Below the pieces are notes generated by a model. It had not been told where the DNA came from, ran no database searches, and saw only the letters and a program-made list of their open reading frames with translations. A stretch of 64,000 bases of DNA, from NCBI GenBank assembly GCA_910585285.1, contig CAJUDL010000004.1, positions 1 through 64,000 on the forward strand. Reading direction: 5' to 3'. Positions 45,188 through 53,780 of the stretch are shown here, one piece after another; position 1 is the first letter of the stretch; each line of letters opens with the position of its first letter. A program made the position numbers and the translations under genes. This DNA is from an uncultured Muribaculaceae bacterium. GTDB taxonomy: Bacteria > Bacteroidota > Bacteroidia > Bacteroidales > Muribaculaceae.

Positions 45188-46200
45188 TCGAAGGGCATGG
45201 AGATGATCTCTATCGGTTTGGAGACAAGGTAAAATATAATTTCAGCACGAATATAATCTCCGGTGTGGATCACACGGGATTGATACGTCATCTGCAGTCG
45301 GTAATGACTAAAATCGGCAGCTATCCCGAGCCGGCACCTTTTTCTCTTGAGAGAAAGATAGCCGACAAAATAGGTGTGGATGCCGCAAACGTGGTTGTGA
45401 CCAATGGCGCTACAGATGCAATGTATCGTATCGCGCATATATTCGAAAGATGTAAATCGGCAATAAGGGTTCCGACATTCCGGGAGTATCAGGATGCTTG
45501 TCGCTCCTTTCAGCACGACATCCTTTTTGTAAAGGATATTAATGAGATATCGGATGATACAGATCTCATTTGGTTGTGCAATCCAAATAATCCCACGGGA
45601 GAGGTATTGGGTAAATCTTTAATACTTGATCTGGCGAACAGTCAGAAATCGTATAAAGACTCATGGATAGTCGTTGATCAGGCATATGCTGACTATACTT
45701 TGGAAAAAGTTCTGACTCCACTGGAAGCGGTTAATGCCGGTAACATAGTGCTGATGAGTTCGCTGACCAAGCGGTATGCCGTGCCTGGCTTGAGGATAGG
45801 TTATATTGTAGCGGATGAGAAGATTGCTGATACCATACGAGCAAAGGGGATGCCTTGGGCGGTAAATACGCTTGCCATTGAGGCAGGAAGGTATCTACTT
45901 GACAAGGATGAGGACTATGTGATAGATGCCGGAGGGTTGCATTCGGAAGCGTTACGCATAACCGATGCATTGCGAGATATGGGTATTGTATGCACTCGGA
46001 CAGACTGTAATTTCATATTATGCCGCCTGCCGGATGGTAAGGCTTCAGATCTTAAATCTTGGCTTGTGGAGAATCATGGCATACTGATAAGGGATGCGTC
46101 AAATTTTGAGAGCCTTGATGAAAGATATTTCCGTGTGGCTGCACAGAATAAAGCGCAGAATGATTTATTGATAAATGCAATTAAGGAATGGATCAGTTGA
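45184..46200 (+). CDS. cobD: Threonine-phosphate decarboxylase (CobD, Salmonella naming)
   Basis: 338 residues. Fold-type I PLP enzyme with N-terminal HGGD-like HGDDLYRFG (residues 4-12) and PLP lysine in SSLTKRYAVPGLRIGY; WLCNPNNPTGE and VVDQAYADY are conserved substrate-site segments. It makes (R)-1-amino-2-propanol phosphate, the linker of the lower loop. The length and the cobamide-gene context separate it from histidinol-phosphate aminotransferase. It overlaps cbiP by 4 nt and cbiB by 13 nt. Confidence 0.93.
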   Translation: MIEGHGDDLYRFGDKVKYNFSTNIISGVDHTGLIRHLQSVMTKIGSYPEPAPFSLERKIADKIGVDAANVVVTNGATDAMYRIAHIFERCKSAIRVPTFREYQDACRSFQHDILFVKDINEISDDTDLIWLCNPNNPTGEVLGKSLILDLANSQKSYKDSWIVVDQAYADYTLEKVLTPLEAVNAGNIVLMSSLTKRYAVPGLRIGYIVADEKIADTIRAKGMPWAVNTLAIEAGRYLLDKDEDYVIDAGGLHSEALRITDALRDMGIVCTRTDCNFILCRLPDGKASDLKSWLVENHGILIRDASNFESLDERYFRVAAQNKAQNDLLINAIKEWIS

Positions 46201-47144
46201 GTAGTCATTGGATGGAATATATAATAGCGGTGTCACCGTTGTTGCTTGGTTGGATACTTGACCGTATTTTGGGTGATCCAAGCTGGCTTCTTCATCCTGT
46301 GGTTGGTTATGGAAAAATAATATCTTTTTTCGAACATCGGTTGAATATCGGTGAAGGTAGAAAGGTGAAAGGCGCAGTGATGGCGATATTCCTTGTCCTT
46401 TTTGTGTTCATGATAGTATGGTTTGTGCTTCTGCTTTTGTCTCCTTTCCCCTTGGTCAAGATTTTTGTTGAAACGGTCGGTGTTTTCTATTGCCTTGCTG
46501 GCACGACGCTTTCGCAAGAGGTGAAGATGGTTTTTAAAGCATGTGGAGAAGGACTCGCCGTTGCAAGAAAGCAGATTGCACGAATAGTTGGTCGCGACAC
46601 GGGATCGCTTGACGAACAGGAGATCAAGACGGCAGCCCTGGAAACTCTTGCCGAGAATCTCAGTGATGGCGTTATTGCTCCGATGTTCTGGTATTTGCTG
46701 CTTGGTTTGCCGGGAATGATGGCATACAAGATGGTGAATACGCTCGATTCGATGATTGGATATAAAAACGAAAGATATAAGGATTTCGGTTGCTTTGCAG
46801 CGAAGATGGATGATGTTGCCAATTATATTCCGGCGCGTCTCACCTCATTTCTGATGATTCTTTCCGCCGGACGGATGTCACTTTTCAGATTTGTGAAAAA
46901 ATATGGACGTTGCCATGCCAGTCCTAATTCAGGTTGGCCCGAGGCAGCCTTGGCAGGAATCCTTGACTGCCGCTTCGGGGGCACACATGATTACTTCGGG
47001 GAGGCTGTCTATAAACCCTACATCGGCTCCAATCCCAAGTTACTGACAGACTCTGATCTCCACATCTCCCTGAGCGTTTGCCTTCGCGCCGAACTCCTTA
47101 TGCTGCTCCTCTGCCTTCTCCTCCGCGGCTATATCCTACTTTAA
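46188..47144 (+). CDS. cbiB: Adenosylcobinamide-phosphate synthase
   Basis: 318 residues with about 4-5 membrane helices. CbiB segments: ILDRILGDPSWLLHPVVGYGKII near the start, ENLSDGVIAPMFWYLLLGLPGMMAYKMVNTLDSMIGYKNERY in the middle, and SPNSGWPEAALAGILDCRFGG near the end. It joins aminopropanol phosphate to cobyric acid. It is the last gene of the riboswitch-led operon and converges on the HigBA pair with only 14 nt between. Confidence 0.95.
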   Translation: MDQLSSHWMEYIIAVSPLLLGWILDRILGDPSWLLHPVVGYGKIISFFEHRLNIGEGRKVKGAVMAIFLVLFVFMIVWFVLLLLSPFPLVKIFVETVGVFYCLAGTTLSQEVKMVFKACGEGLAVARKQIARIVGRDTGSLDEQEIKTAALETLAENLSDGVIAPMFWYLLLGLPGMMAYKMVNTLDSMIGYKNERYKDFGCFAAKMDDVANYIPARLTSFLMILSAGRMSLFRFVKKYGRCHASPNSGWPEAALAGILDCRFGGTHDYFGEAVYKPYIGSNPKLLTDSDLHISLSVCLRAELLMLLLCLLLRGYILL

Positions 47145-47158
47145 TAAGATGGATTACA

Positions 47159-47533
47159 TTATAGAATTGCAGCGATCTTGCGAATATTAGCGATACGTTT
47201 CATAAATGATGGATCGTGCTGGATTTTTCCTTTGTTGTAGGCAGATTGAAGATTCATCCAGAAATCAGCGTCGATATCTAATGCTGCTTCAATCATCATT
47301 GCATATTCGATAGTGAAATCGCGCTTACCGTTTATCAATTCGTTTAGTAAAGAAACTTTAACGCCTATTTCATTTGCCAACTTTGTTTGAGTGATACCTC
47401 TACACTCCAACTCCTCTCTGAGTATTTCACCCGGATGGGTAGGCTCAAAGGGTATGAGATTATTGGCAATCATTTTTTTGTCAACACCTGGAAGAGTAAT
47501 CATATCAGTCGTAATGGTTTGAGAGTTCAACAA
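47159..47533 (-). CDS. higA: HigA-type antitoxin (XRE family)
   Basis: 124 residues from 47533, though ATG codons 10 and 20 residues later are possible starts. The core PTHPGEILREELECRGITQTKLANEIGVKVSLLNELINGKRDFTIEYAMMIEAAL region (about 31-88) is the HigA helix-turn-helix signature, followed by FWMNLQSAYN. It neutralises HigB and represses the operon. It overlaps the end of higB by 29 nt and is downstream of it, the reverse of most toxin-antitoxin pairs and typical of HigBA. Confidence 0.93.
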   Translation of the reverse strand: MLNSQTITTDMITLPGVDKKMIANNLIPFEPTHPGEILREELECRGITQTKLANEIGVKVSLLNELINGKRDFTIEYAMMIEAALDIDADFWMNLQSAYNKGKIQHDPSFMKRIANIRKIAAIL

Positions 47534-47822
47534 TATTGCAAATGGTTATCATTGGTTTTTCTCTGTCAGCATCAAGTGTAAATTCGATACGGTATTTGTT
47601 ATTGACACGAATAGAATAACGCCCCGTCTTATCTCCTGTCAATGCTTCAAAGTTTAATGAATTAAACTTGTATAATGTTTCTGGAGATGGCGCAGCCATT
47701 AACATTTCGATGCGCTTTTGATAGCGATTCACAATGTCCGGTTGAAAGCGATGCTTTTTGTCGGATGTGCGTCCTGTTTCAAAGAGTTCGCGCAAGTATG
47801 TTTGTTCAAATATGACGACCAT
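47505..47822 (-). CDS. higB: HigB-type toxin (RelE superfamily)
   Basis: 105 residues. RelE-like fold: KHRFQPDIVNRYQKRIEMLM helices, then LEFN-like FNSLNFEALTGDKTGRYSIRVNNKYRIEFTLD with the basic residues (Lys, Arg) that HigB uses to cut ribosome-bound mRNA. The C-terminus ICNIVELSNHYD matches the VELSKHY ending of the subfamily. A canonical promoter and perfect operator palindrome lie just upstream. The pair is inserted between the cobamide operon and an ABC exporter. Confidence 0.9.
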   Translation of the reverse strand: MVVIFEQTYLRELFETGRTSDKKHRFQPDIVNRYQKRIEMLMAAPSPETLYKFNSLNFEALTGDKTGRYSIRVNNKYRIEFTLDADREKPMITICNIVELSNHYD

Positions 47823-47839
47823 ATGCTATTATTACGCTG

Positions 47840-47881
47840 CAAAGTTACTAATTGTTTTTTAATTTTCACAAATTTGTGAAA
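47840..47881 (-). promoter_or_regulatory. HigBA promoter and palindromic operator
   Basis: On the minus strand TTTG (47869-47872) and TAACTTTG (47840-47847) are spaced 21 bp, a Bacteroidota promoter. The upstream box lies inside the perfect 18-bp palindrome TTTCACAAATTTGTGAAA (47864-47881), which fits an operator where HigA blocks its own promoter. Confidence 0.7.
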
Positions 47882-47956
47882 GGAGAATGTGGTAAAAAGG
47901 AAGTTAAATCGAAAAAATTTGTTTAAATTTGTAATCTTAATTAAGAGTTATAACTA

Positions 47957-48928
47957 ATGAGCAATTTACTGGAAGCTAACGGTATTGTGAAGAACTATAC
48001 CGGGCACAAGGCACTGGATGATGTGACTGTCCATGTGCCTGAAGGTAGTGTCTACGGTCTGTTGGGACCAAACGGCGCAGGAAAAACTACCCTGATACGT
48101 ATAATCAACCATATTACCGCTCCCGATGCCGGAGAAGTGATATTTGATGGAAAACCGCTTACTGCTGACGATGTAAAATACATAGGTTACCTGCCGGAAG
48201 AGAGAGGTCTCTATAAAAAGATGAAGGTTGGGGAGCAGGCTGTCTTCTTTGCGCGTCTTAAAGGTCTGAGCAAACATGACGCGGAGGTGCGCCTCCGGGA
48301 ATGGTTCCAGCGTCTTGAAATAGATAATTGGTGGAACAAGAAAGTGGAGGAACTCTCAAAGGGTATGGCACAGAAAGTGCAGTTTATAATCACTGTGCTA
48401 CACCAGCCGAAACTCTTGATTTTCGATGAACCCTTTTCCGGTTTTGATCCTATAAATGCAAACATCCTGAAGCGCGAGATATTGAGATTGCGTGATGAAG
48501 GGGCTACCGTGATTTTCTCTACTCACAACATGAACAGCGTTGAGGAGCTGTGTGATCATATCACTCTGATAAACAAATCGCACAATATTCTGACGGGTAA
48601 CGTGGAGGAATTGCGGCGATCTTTCGGTGGCAACAGATTCCGTATCACTTTTGAAGGAGATCGAGCACCCTTGACAGAGGCTATAACTCCGTTAGTATCG
48701 TATATCGGTGAGGATGAGGAGGAGAATAAGTCGGTAGGACAGTCGTTGATCGTAGAGCTTGCCGATAAGGGAGCAAGACGCGAACTCATAGACAAGGCGA
48801 ACAAGTCTACCGAGCTTCTTGGCTTTGAGCCTCTTCTTCCGTCAATCAACAATATATTCATTAATGCCGTGCGTAATTCTACGGAGTCTGCATCCGAAAT
48901 TCATCCGCCGGTTTTCAAAAACTTATAA
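47957..48928 (+). CDS. ABC exporter ATPase, NatA-like
   Basis: 323 residues. N-terminal nucleotide-binding domain with Walker A GPNGAGKTT (about 36-44), Q-loop GYLPEERGLYKK, signature LSKGMAQKVQ, Walker B LLIFDEPFSGFDP and H-loop STHNM. The C-terminal 90 residues form a DUF4162-like extension usual in NatA-type ATPases. It pairs with the permease that starts 2 nt after its stop. Substrate unknown; Na+ export is only the family namesake. Confidence 0.92.
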   Translation: MSNLLEANGIVKNYTGHKALDDVTVHVPEGSVYGLLGPNGAGKTTLIRIINHITAPDAGEVIFDGKPLTADDVKYIGYLPEERGLYKKMKVGEQAVFFARLKGLSKHDAEVRLREWFQRLEIDNWWNKKVEELSKGMAQKVQFIITVLHQPKLLIFDEPFSGFDPINANILKREILRLRDEGATVIFSTHNMNSVEELCDHITLINKSHNILTGNVEELRRSFGGNRFRITFEGDRAPLTEAITPLVSYIGEDEEENKSVGQSLIVELADKGARRELIDKANKSTELLGFEPLLPSINNIFINAVRNSTESASEIHPPVFKNL

Positions 48929-48930
48929 AA

Positions 48931-50181
48931 ATGCAACTTTCTTTAATTATACAGAGAGAATATCTCGAGCGGGTGCGCCGCAAGAGTTTTATTATAACCA
49001 CAGTTCTCATGCCTATTATAATGATAGGTATGATGGTGTTCCCTGCCTTAATTGCAATATGGTCGGGACCGGAGAAGAAAACTATAGCCGTGGTGGATCC
49101 TGCCGGAATTATTGGTCAGGGGTTGCCTTCGGAAGGGGAGCTGTCTTTCCAAGCGGTGGATATGTCGGTAGAAGAGGCTAAAGCCGATGACAAATTTGAC
49201 GGAGTACTCGTGATTGGAGAAAACCTGATCAATGATGACACAGACGCATCGCTCTTTACACGTGAGGCTGTAAGTATGAATACCGAGCAGTCGATTTCAG
49301 GAGAATTGTCACGCATTGTAGAGCAGAAAAGACTCGCGCAATATGATATTGCCGATCTCGACCAGATAATTGCCGCGGTGCAGGCAAACGTGAGGATGCA
49401 GACATTCACGATGGGTGACGACGGTGAGAAAGAGACTTCCTCAATGGCTTCGTATCTTATCGGCATGGTGATGATGATGGTTCTCTATATGTTCATTCTC
49501 ATGTATGGTCAGATGGTAATGACCTCCATCATTGAAGAGAAAGCCAATCGAGTTCTCGAAGTAGTGGTATCTTCCGTAAAGCCGTTTACTCTGATGATGG
49601 GCAAGATTCTCGGTATCGGATTTGTAGCTTTGACGCAGATTGTGATATGGGCTTTCCTGCTACTCGCTTTCACCATGTGGGGCTTGCCTGCTATTCTGAG
49701 CTACGCCTCCAATATGGATGCCGACACACTTTCGCTTATTCTCGGTATCGGTAATCCTGCTTATATCATGAAACTGTTTGGATGCATGACCCTCTTCCTG
49801 ATCGGGGGGTATCTCTTCTATTCCTCCATCTACGCAGCGATTGGAAGTTCTGTCGACAACATCCAGGATGCGAGTCAGCTTACATCTTTCGCCGTGATGC
49901 CGATTATTATCGGTCTACTCATTGCCATTACAGTAGTGAATGATCCAACATCTCAGTTGGCATTCTGGTCATCAATGATACCGTTTACATCTCCAATGGT
50001 TATGATGGCTCGTATGCCATTCGGAGTGCCGGGGTGGGAGCTTGCCGTATCAGCTGTGGTTCTCTTCCTCTCTGTGTTATTCATGATATGGCTCAGCGCA
50101 AAAATCTATCGTGTAGGAATCTTCATGTATGGCAAGAAACCGAACATAAAGGAGCTGATAAAATGGGCTAAATACAAATAA
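48931..50181 (+). CDS. ABC-2 type permease, NatB-like
   Basis: 416 residues. One N-terminal helix (about 20-45), a large extracytoplasmic domain to about 170, then five or six helices (about 175-400), the ABC2_membrane_3/NatB layout. The conserved EEKANRVLEVVVSSVKPFTLMMGKILG lies between the first two C-terminal helices. It forms an exporter with the preceding ATPase. A stem (GCGGCAATCTC with its complement, 50251-50285) about 70 nt after the stop may end transcription. Confidence 0.92.
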   Translation: MQLSLIIQREYLERVRRKSFIITTVLMPIIMIGMMVFPALIAIWSGPEKKTIAVVDPAGIIGQGLPSEGELSFQAVDMSVEEAKADDKFDGVLVIGENLINDDTDASLFTREAVSMNTEQSISGELSRIVEQKRLAQYDIADLDQIIAAVQANVRMQTFTMGDDGEKETSSMASYLIGMVMMMVLYMFILMYGQMVMTSIIEEKANRVLEVVVSSVKPFTLMMGKILGIGFVALTQIVIWAFLLLAFTMWGLPAILSYASNMDADTLSLILGIGNPAYIMKLFGCMTLFLIGGYLFYSSIYAAIGSSVDNIQDASQLTSFAVMPIIIGLLIAITVVNDPTSQLAFWSSMIPFTSPMVMMARMPFGVPGWELAVSAVVLFLSVLFMIWLSAKIYRVGIFMYGKKPNIKELIKWAKYK

Positions 50182-50250
50182 CCTGAATGCTTTTACAAAG
50201 TTCCGACAAATATTAACGGTCGTTTCCGGGACATAGTGGAGATATAGACA

Positions 50251-50285
50251 GCGGCAATCTCGTCATATTGAACTGAGATTGCCGC
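50251..50285 (+). terminator. Hairpin after the ABC exporter pair
   Basis: GCGGCAATCTC (50251-50261) and GAGATTGCCGC (50275-50285) form a perfect 11-bp stem with a 13-nt loop. There is no clean T-run, only GTTATGTTAATATCTTTCT, so this is a moderate terminator candidate. It could also serve the convergent rloB. Confidence 0.5.
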
Positions 50286-50326
50286 CGTTATGTTAATATC
50301 TTTCTACATTATTCATAATTTTCAAA

Positions 50327-50869
50327 TCATAAACTTTCCAGCAGTTCTATCATTTTATAGATGGTAGTAGAGGGGTTGTCATATGTCTGCAATACCTTGG
50401 CTCTTGCCGTTGCTTTTGATGTCTTTTCGGTCAGTTGCTGTTTCTCACTTAATGCCAAAGTCCCTTTTGTGTAATGTTTAAGATGTCTTTTCAGTTTCTT
50501 GATGCAAGCGTTTTGGGTTAGCTCGGCATGACACTCCTCGAAGTGTATTAAATACTACAACTCAATACATGGATTCGAGACGAGCAATACCGCATCTGGG
50601 ATATTTTGTAGATGTTTAAGCATTCCGCTCACATCAAGGTCAAACATCAGAAATGTTTTATCATTTTTTGTTGCAACGTATTCTCGTTTACAATTCTCTA
50701 TATACCCAACGGATATGTTGGAATCGCTCTTTCTTGGGATAATCTGAATAGGCACACGGTATTGCGAACGAAGGTGACTGATATAAGTAACTTCTGACTC
50801 CCCTTCACAGAAAACAAAGAAGTTGGGCTTCATTGTTTTGCCTTTGGATTTTCTTATTTGTCGTCCCAT
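50327..50869 (-). pseudogene. rloB: RloB-family TOPRIM protein interrupted by an in-frame amber codon
   Basis: The first 104 residues (50869 to 50558) are the RloB N-terminus: FVFCEGESEVTYI with the TOPRIM glutamates (E22, E24), LMFDLDVSG, and SNPCIEL. At 50555-50557 there is TAG. Reading on in the same frame gives 76 more codons without another stop until TGA at 50327-50329, beginning YLIHFEE and ending YKMIELLESL, which is how RloB proteins end. Family members have Trp at the amber position (IELW), so a single TGG to TAG change explains it. RloB is the nuclease-like partner of the RloA ATPase encoded just upstream. As read, the product is truncated and probably inactive. Confidence 0.85.
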
Positions 50870-50877
50870 CTCAGTTC

Positions 50878-52134
50878 CTATTTTATAAAACTATCAGCCT
50901 GTTCGTCAATATACGGGATGGCATCAAAACGACCTTGTAGATATGCTTTTTCTGCATCTAACCCATCGCGGAAATCTTTATAATCAAACAATGAATACAA
51001 ATCCGAGGTTCCATCGTCCCGTTTGTTGACAAAATATATCTGATCCTTGCGTAGCTTGTTAGTATTAAGCAGGTATGTATTATGCGTAGTGAATATTAAC
51101 TGTGCTGATTCACTTTTATTGAACAAACCTATGATATACTCTACCAGTTTTATGTGCAGCTGCGTCTCGATTTCGTCTATCAACAAGATTTTATTATTCT
51201 TGACGATGTCAAGAATCGTTAGCATCATATTGAATAAACGCTGTGTTCCATCAGATTCTTCTGCAAAAAAGTTGAAAGGAACATCCGGATTATTCTTATG
51301 GTAGGTCGTAATGACCAATTGTGGTTTCTGAATATCTTCTACCGACAATATTTGATTGTCGGTAGGGTCAATCACGGCAGTCGAAAATACTTTATTCTCA
51401 TGCCTGCTGTCGATTTTGACAATATCGCTATCGGCAATTCGAAGCACGTTAAGGAACTGCTCTTTGTTTTCATTCAACAAGCGCTCGACAGAGAATGAAT
51501 TATATCCGAAATAATTCAGAATAAAACGTTCATTGAAATACCGAAAAACATCTTTTGCAACATCTCGGTCCATCTGACTGGCACGCGATACAAAAAGCGT
51601 TTTTTTAGAAGTATTGGCAGCAACGTCCATTGGACGGCGAATTACCGATCTGAATTCATAGATGTCCTTCTTGTCTGGACCCTTTGTCTCATCACGAGAA
51701 AAAACCAGAGACCTACGACCATTCGGATAATAATACAGTGCTTCTTTCAGTATCTCAACTTTATTGAGTTCAAAAGAATATTCATATTCGATACCTTCAA
51801 TAAGGAAGCGAATGAAGAATGTACTTGGCTTTCCAATGCCTCCAAATTTGAATGGAGTAAAGGCAAATATCGTATTCTCGTTGTAATTGTGAGATGAGAA
51901 GATCATTCCTACACAAGCGCGAATAGCCTTTATTATGCTACTCTTCCCTGATGCATTTGCACCGTAAATGGCTACAGTTTTAAGCAAACGCTCATCACCG
52001 CATATAAATGTATTTTCTTCAAGCTCTTTTGCCTTTTTGGTCTGTATGTTTGCTGCCTGCATATCCAGTACCACCTCATCTTTAATTGAGAAGAAGTTGC
52101 TCAAACGAATTTCAAGTATCATTTCATCCTTCAA
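50878..52134 (-). CDS. rloA: RloA-like AAA ATPase (OLD/SMC-type ATP-binding protein)
   Basis: 418 residues. N-terminal IRLSNFFSIKDEVVLDM, Walker A YGANASGKSS (about 54-63), signature-like EESDGTQRLFNMM (about 291), Walker B ILLIDEIETQLH (about 315) and a late THNTYLLN H-loop. This is the ABC-type ATPase of RloA, found with RloB in restriction and phage-defence loci; similar ATPase plus TOPRIM pairs (for example AriA-AriB of PARIS) are defence systems. The ATPase looks intact while its partner has an amber codon. It ends 8 nt before the rloB start. ATG at 52122 is a possible alternative start. Confidence 0.85.
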   Translation of the reverse strand: MKDEMILEIRLSNFFSIKDEVVLDMQAANIQTKKAKELEENTFICGDERLLKTVAIYGANASGKSSIIKAIRACVGMIFSSHNYNENTIFAFTPFKFGGIGKPSTFFIRFLIEGIEYEYSFELNKVEILKEALYYYPNGRRSLVFSRDETKGPDKKDIYEFRSVIRRPMDVAANTSKKTLFVSRASQMDRDVAKDVFRYFNERFILNYFGYNSFSVERLLNENKEQFLNVLRIADSDIVKIDSRHENKVFSTAVIDPTDNQILSVEDIQKPQLVITTYHKNNPDVPFNFFAEESDGTQRLFNMMLTILDIVKNNKILLIDEIETQLHIKLVEYIIGLFNKSESAQLIFTTHNTYLLNTNKLRKDQIYFVNKRDDGTSDLYSLFDYKDFRDGLDAEKAYLQGRFDAIPYIDEQADSFIK

Positions 52135-52235
52135 ATTTGTAATTCTTTTGCAAATATAACAAATTAAATGACAAAATCATAATTCAGACAACTTTTTATG
52201 GATTAAAGATGGTATATATGCTGTATTATATCCGG

Positions 52236-52784
52236 TTAATATATTGTGAGTTCAAGGAGGTCGCCGTAGGAGGGTTGGGAGGAGAAGAGGCGGTCGAGGG
52301 GTACGAGATTAAGGATAAGCATGGTATTCATCATGATTCCTGCATGGGTGAAGACAAGGATGTTCTCTTTGCCGGATTTTTTCATGTCTTCCAGAAAGGA
52401 TCTGACACGCAGATGCTGGTCGTGAAAGGATTCGCCGCCGGGAGGCGTGACGTGCAGCCAGTCGTCGAACCATTCCTGTAATCTCGGGTCTTTTATATCG
52501 TCATATCGTTGCATCTCCCATTCTCCGAAATTCATCTCTAAAAGTCTGTCATCAGGAATGGCTTCATTATAGCCACAAGCCTCTGCCAGCAGCCTGCATC
52601 GACTTAACGGACTACGATATACGGCATCAAACGGCTTGCCGTTTGATTTTATTGCAGCCCGAATAGATTCGCTGACTTTCGCGGCTTCTTCGGGGAAGGT
52701 CGGTTTTAATGACACATCGGTGCGACCATAGCATATACCGGGTTCAACATCAACAGCAGTATGCCGGATAAAGGTTATCTTCAT
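52236..52784 (-). CDS. cobC: Alpha-ribazole phosphatase (CobC), histidine phosphatase family
   Basis: 182 residues. N-terminal FIRHTAVDVEPGICYGRTDV holds the catalytic His8 and is the CobC form of the phosphoglycerate-mutase motif; SPLSRCRLLAEACG, LLEMNFGEWE and VFTHAGIM complete the active site. It removes phosphate from alpha-ribazole phosphate or cobalamin phosphate in nucleotide-loop assembly. It begins 3 nt after cobS ends, so the two are one operon. It is separated from the main cobamide operon by about 5 kb of unrelated genes. Confidence 0.93.
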   Translation of the reverse strand: MKITFIRHTAVDVEPGICYGRTDVSLKPTFPEEAAKVSESIRAAIKSNGKPFDAVYRSPLSRCRLLAEACGYNEAIPDDRLLEMNFGEWEMQRYDDIKDPRLQEWFDDWLHVTPPGGESFHDQHLRVRSFLEDMKKSGKENILVFTHAGIMMNTMLILNLVPLDRLFSSQPSYGDLLELTIY

Positions 52785-52787
52785 AAT

Positions 52788-53543
52788 TTATAATATCAAT
52801 GTTCGGGTGATGATGGCGGCTGAGAAATAGAATGAGAGCTCACAGAGAAGCGCTGTCGCGCCGCAGCAGTCGCCTGTGTATCCTTTTATTTTATAGCGCA
52901 GATAAAGAATCATCAATGCGGCTATGAGCAAAGGAAGGGGCAACGCAAGCCAGTAGGGGATAGGGAGGAATATTGAAGGAAGCACCCCTGCAATGAAGCA
53001 TATGGCAAATGCCGACACAGACATGCGATCGTATATGAGCTTGTTTTTAGCTTCTTCCTGTTTGCGTGCGTAAGGGAGTGTGTTGATAAGGAATGACCCG
53101 CAGAATTTGCTCCAGGGATCTGCAGCAAAAACGATAAGTGGAGCAATCTCTGTCGGGAGGGATGCCACGCAGGAAACAAGCATCAGAAAATAAAAAATTA
53201 ATCCGAGTACGCCGTAAGAACCAATACGTGAATCCTTCATGATCTCAAGAATACGTTCGCGGGAAGTACCTCCGCCTGTGCCGTCAATGAAGTCGGCGAG
53301 ACCATCCTCATGTAATCCTCCTGTTAGAAGAAGGCGGCAGGCAAATGCCGTGACAACAGCCGCGAAAGGGGGGAGCACATTAAGTGCTCCCCATAGAACC
53401 AATGCCGTTATTCCTCCCGTAATCCATCCAGCCACAGGCCATAGATCCACAACCCGTTTATAATTTTCCGCCGGTATTTCCGTGATTCTCCACACCGGAA
53501 TCCTCGTGAAGAATCCTATCGCCGCAAAGAGTTTTTTCATCAT
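52788..53543 (-). CDS. cobS: Adenosylcobinamide-GDP ribazoletransferase (cobalamin synthase)
   Basis: 251 residues from the ATG at 53543; the frame extends to 53555, but the added residues MCMN are unlikely. Membrane protein with about six helices. The conserved acidic motif GGLHEDGLADFIDGTGGG (about 76-93) and RILEIMKDSRIGSYG are hallmarks. It joins activated cobinamide to alpha-ribazole in the last steps. CobU and CobT, which prepare the two substrates, are not seen in the window. The upstream spacer 53556-53780 is shared with the divergent susC gene. Confidence 0.94.
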   Translation of the reverse strand: MMKKLFAAIGFFTRIPVWRITEIPAENYKRVVDLWPVAGWITGGITALVLWGALNVLPPFAAVVTAFACRLLLTGGLHEDGLADFIDGTGGGTSRERILEIMKDSRIGSYGVLGLIFYFLMLVSCVASLPTEIAPLIVFAADPWSKFCGSFLINTLPYARKQEEAKNKLIYDRMSVSAFAICFIAGVLPSIFLPIPYWLALPLPLLIAALMILYLRYKIKGYTGDCCGATALLCELSFYFSAAIITRTLIL

Positions 53544-53780
53544 ATTCATACACAAAAGTACAAATAATTATTTTCAATAACATCATTCCTATATAAAAAC
53601 TGAAGGAGCTTCAAATAAAAAGAGAGTACTATTAAATATTTCAAAAGTCAGTTGATCAGCAAAATAAAAATCGGAATATGTTAAAAATATAATTTTGTGT
53701 TTTTAAACATATTTTAACTATAGTACAAAAAGCCTTTGTTGATGTATTAGGTTTCAAACAACACTAACAAACCTAACCAT

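Noticed and set aside
47924..47931. TAAATTTG as a promoter for the NatA-like ATPase gene
   Set aside because: The -7 box is good but no upstream box is found at the right distance, and the region is simply AT-rich.
53690..53697. TAATTTTG as the susC promoter -7 box
   Set aside because: No TTTG-like box lies 19-21 bp upstream and the leader would be about 85 nt; too weak to list.
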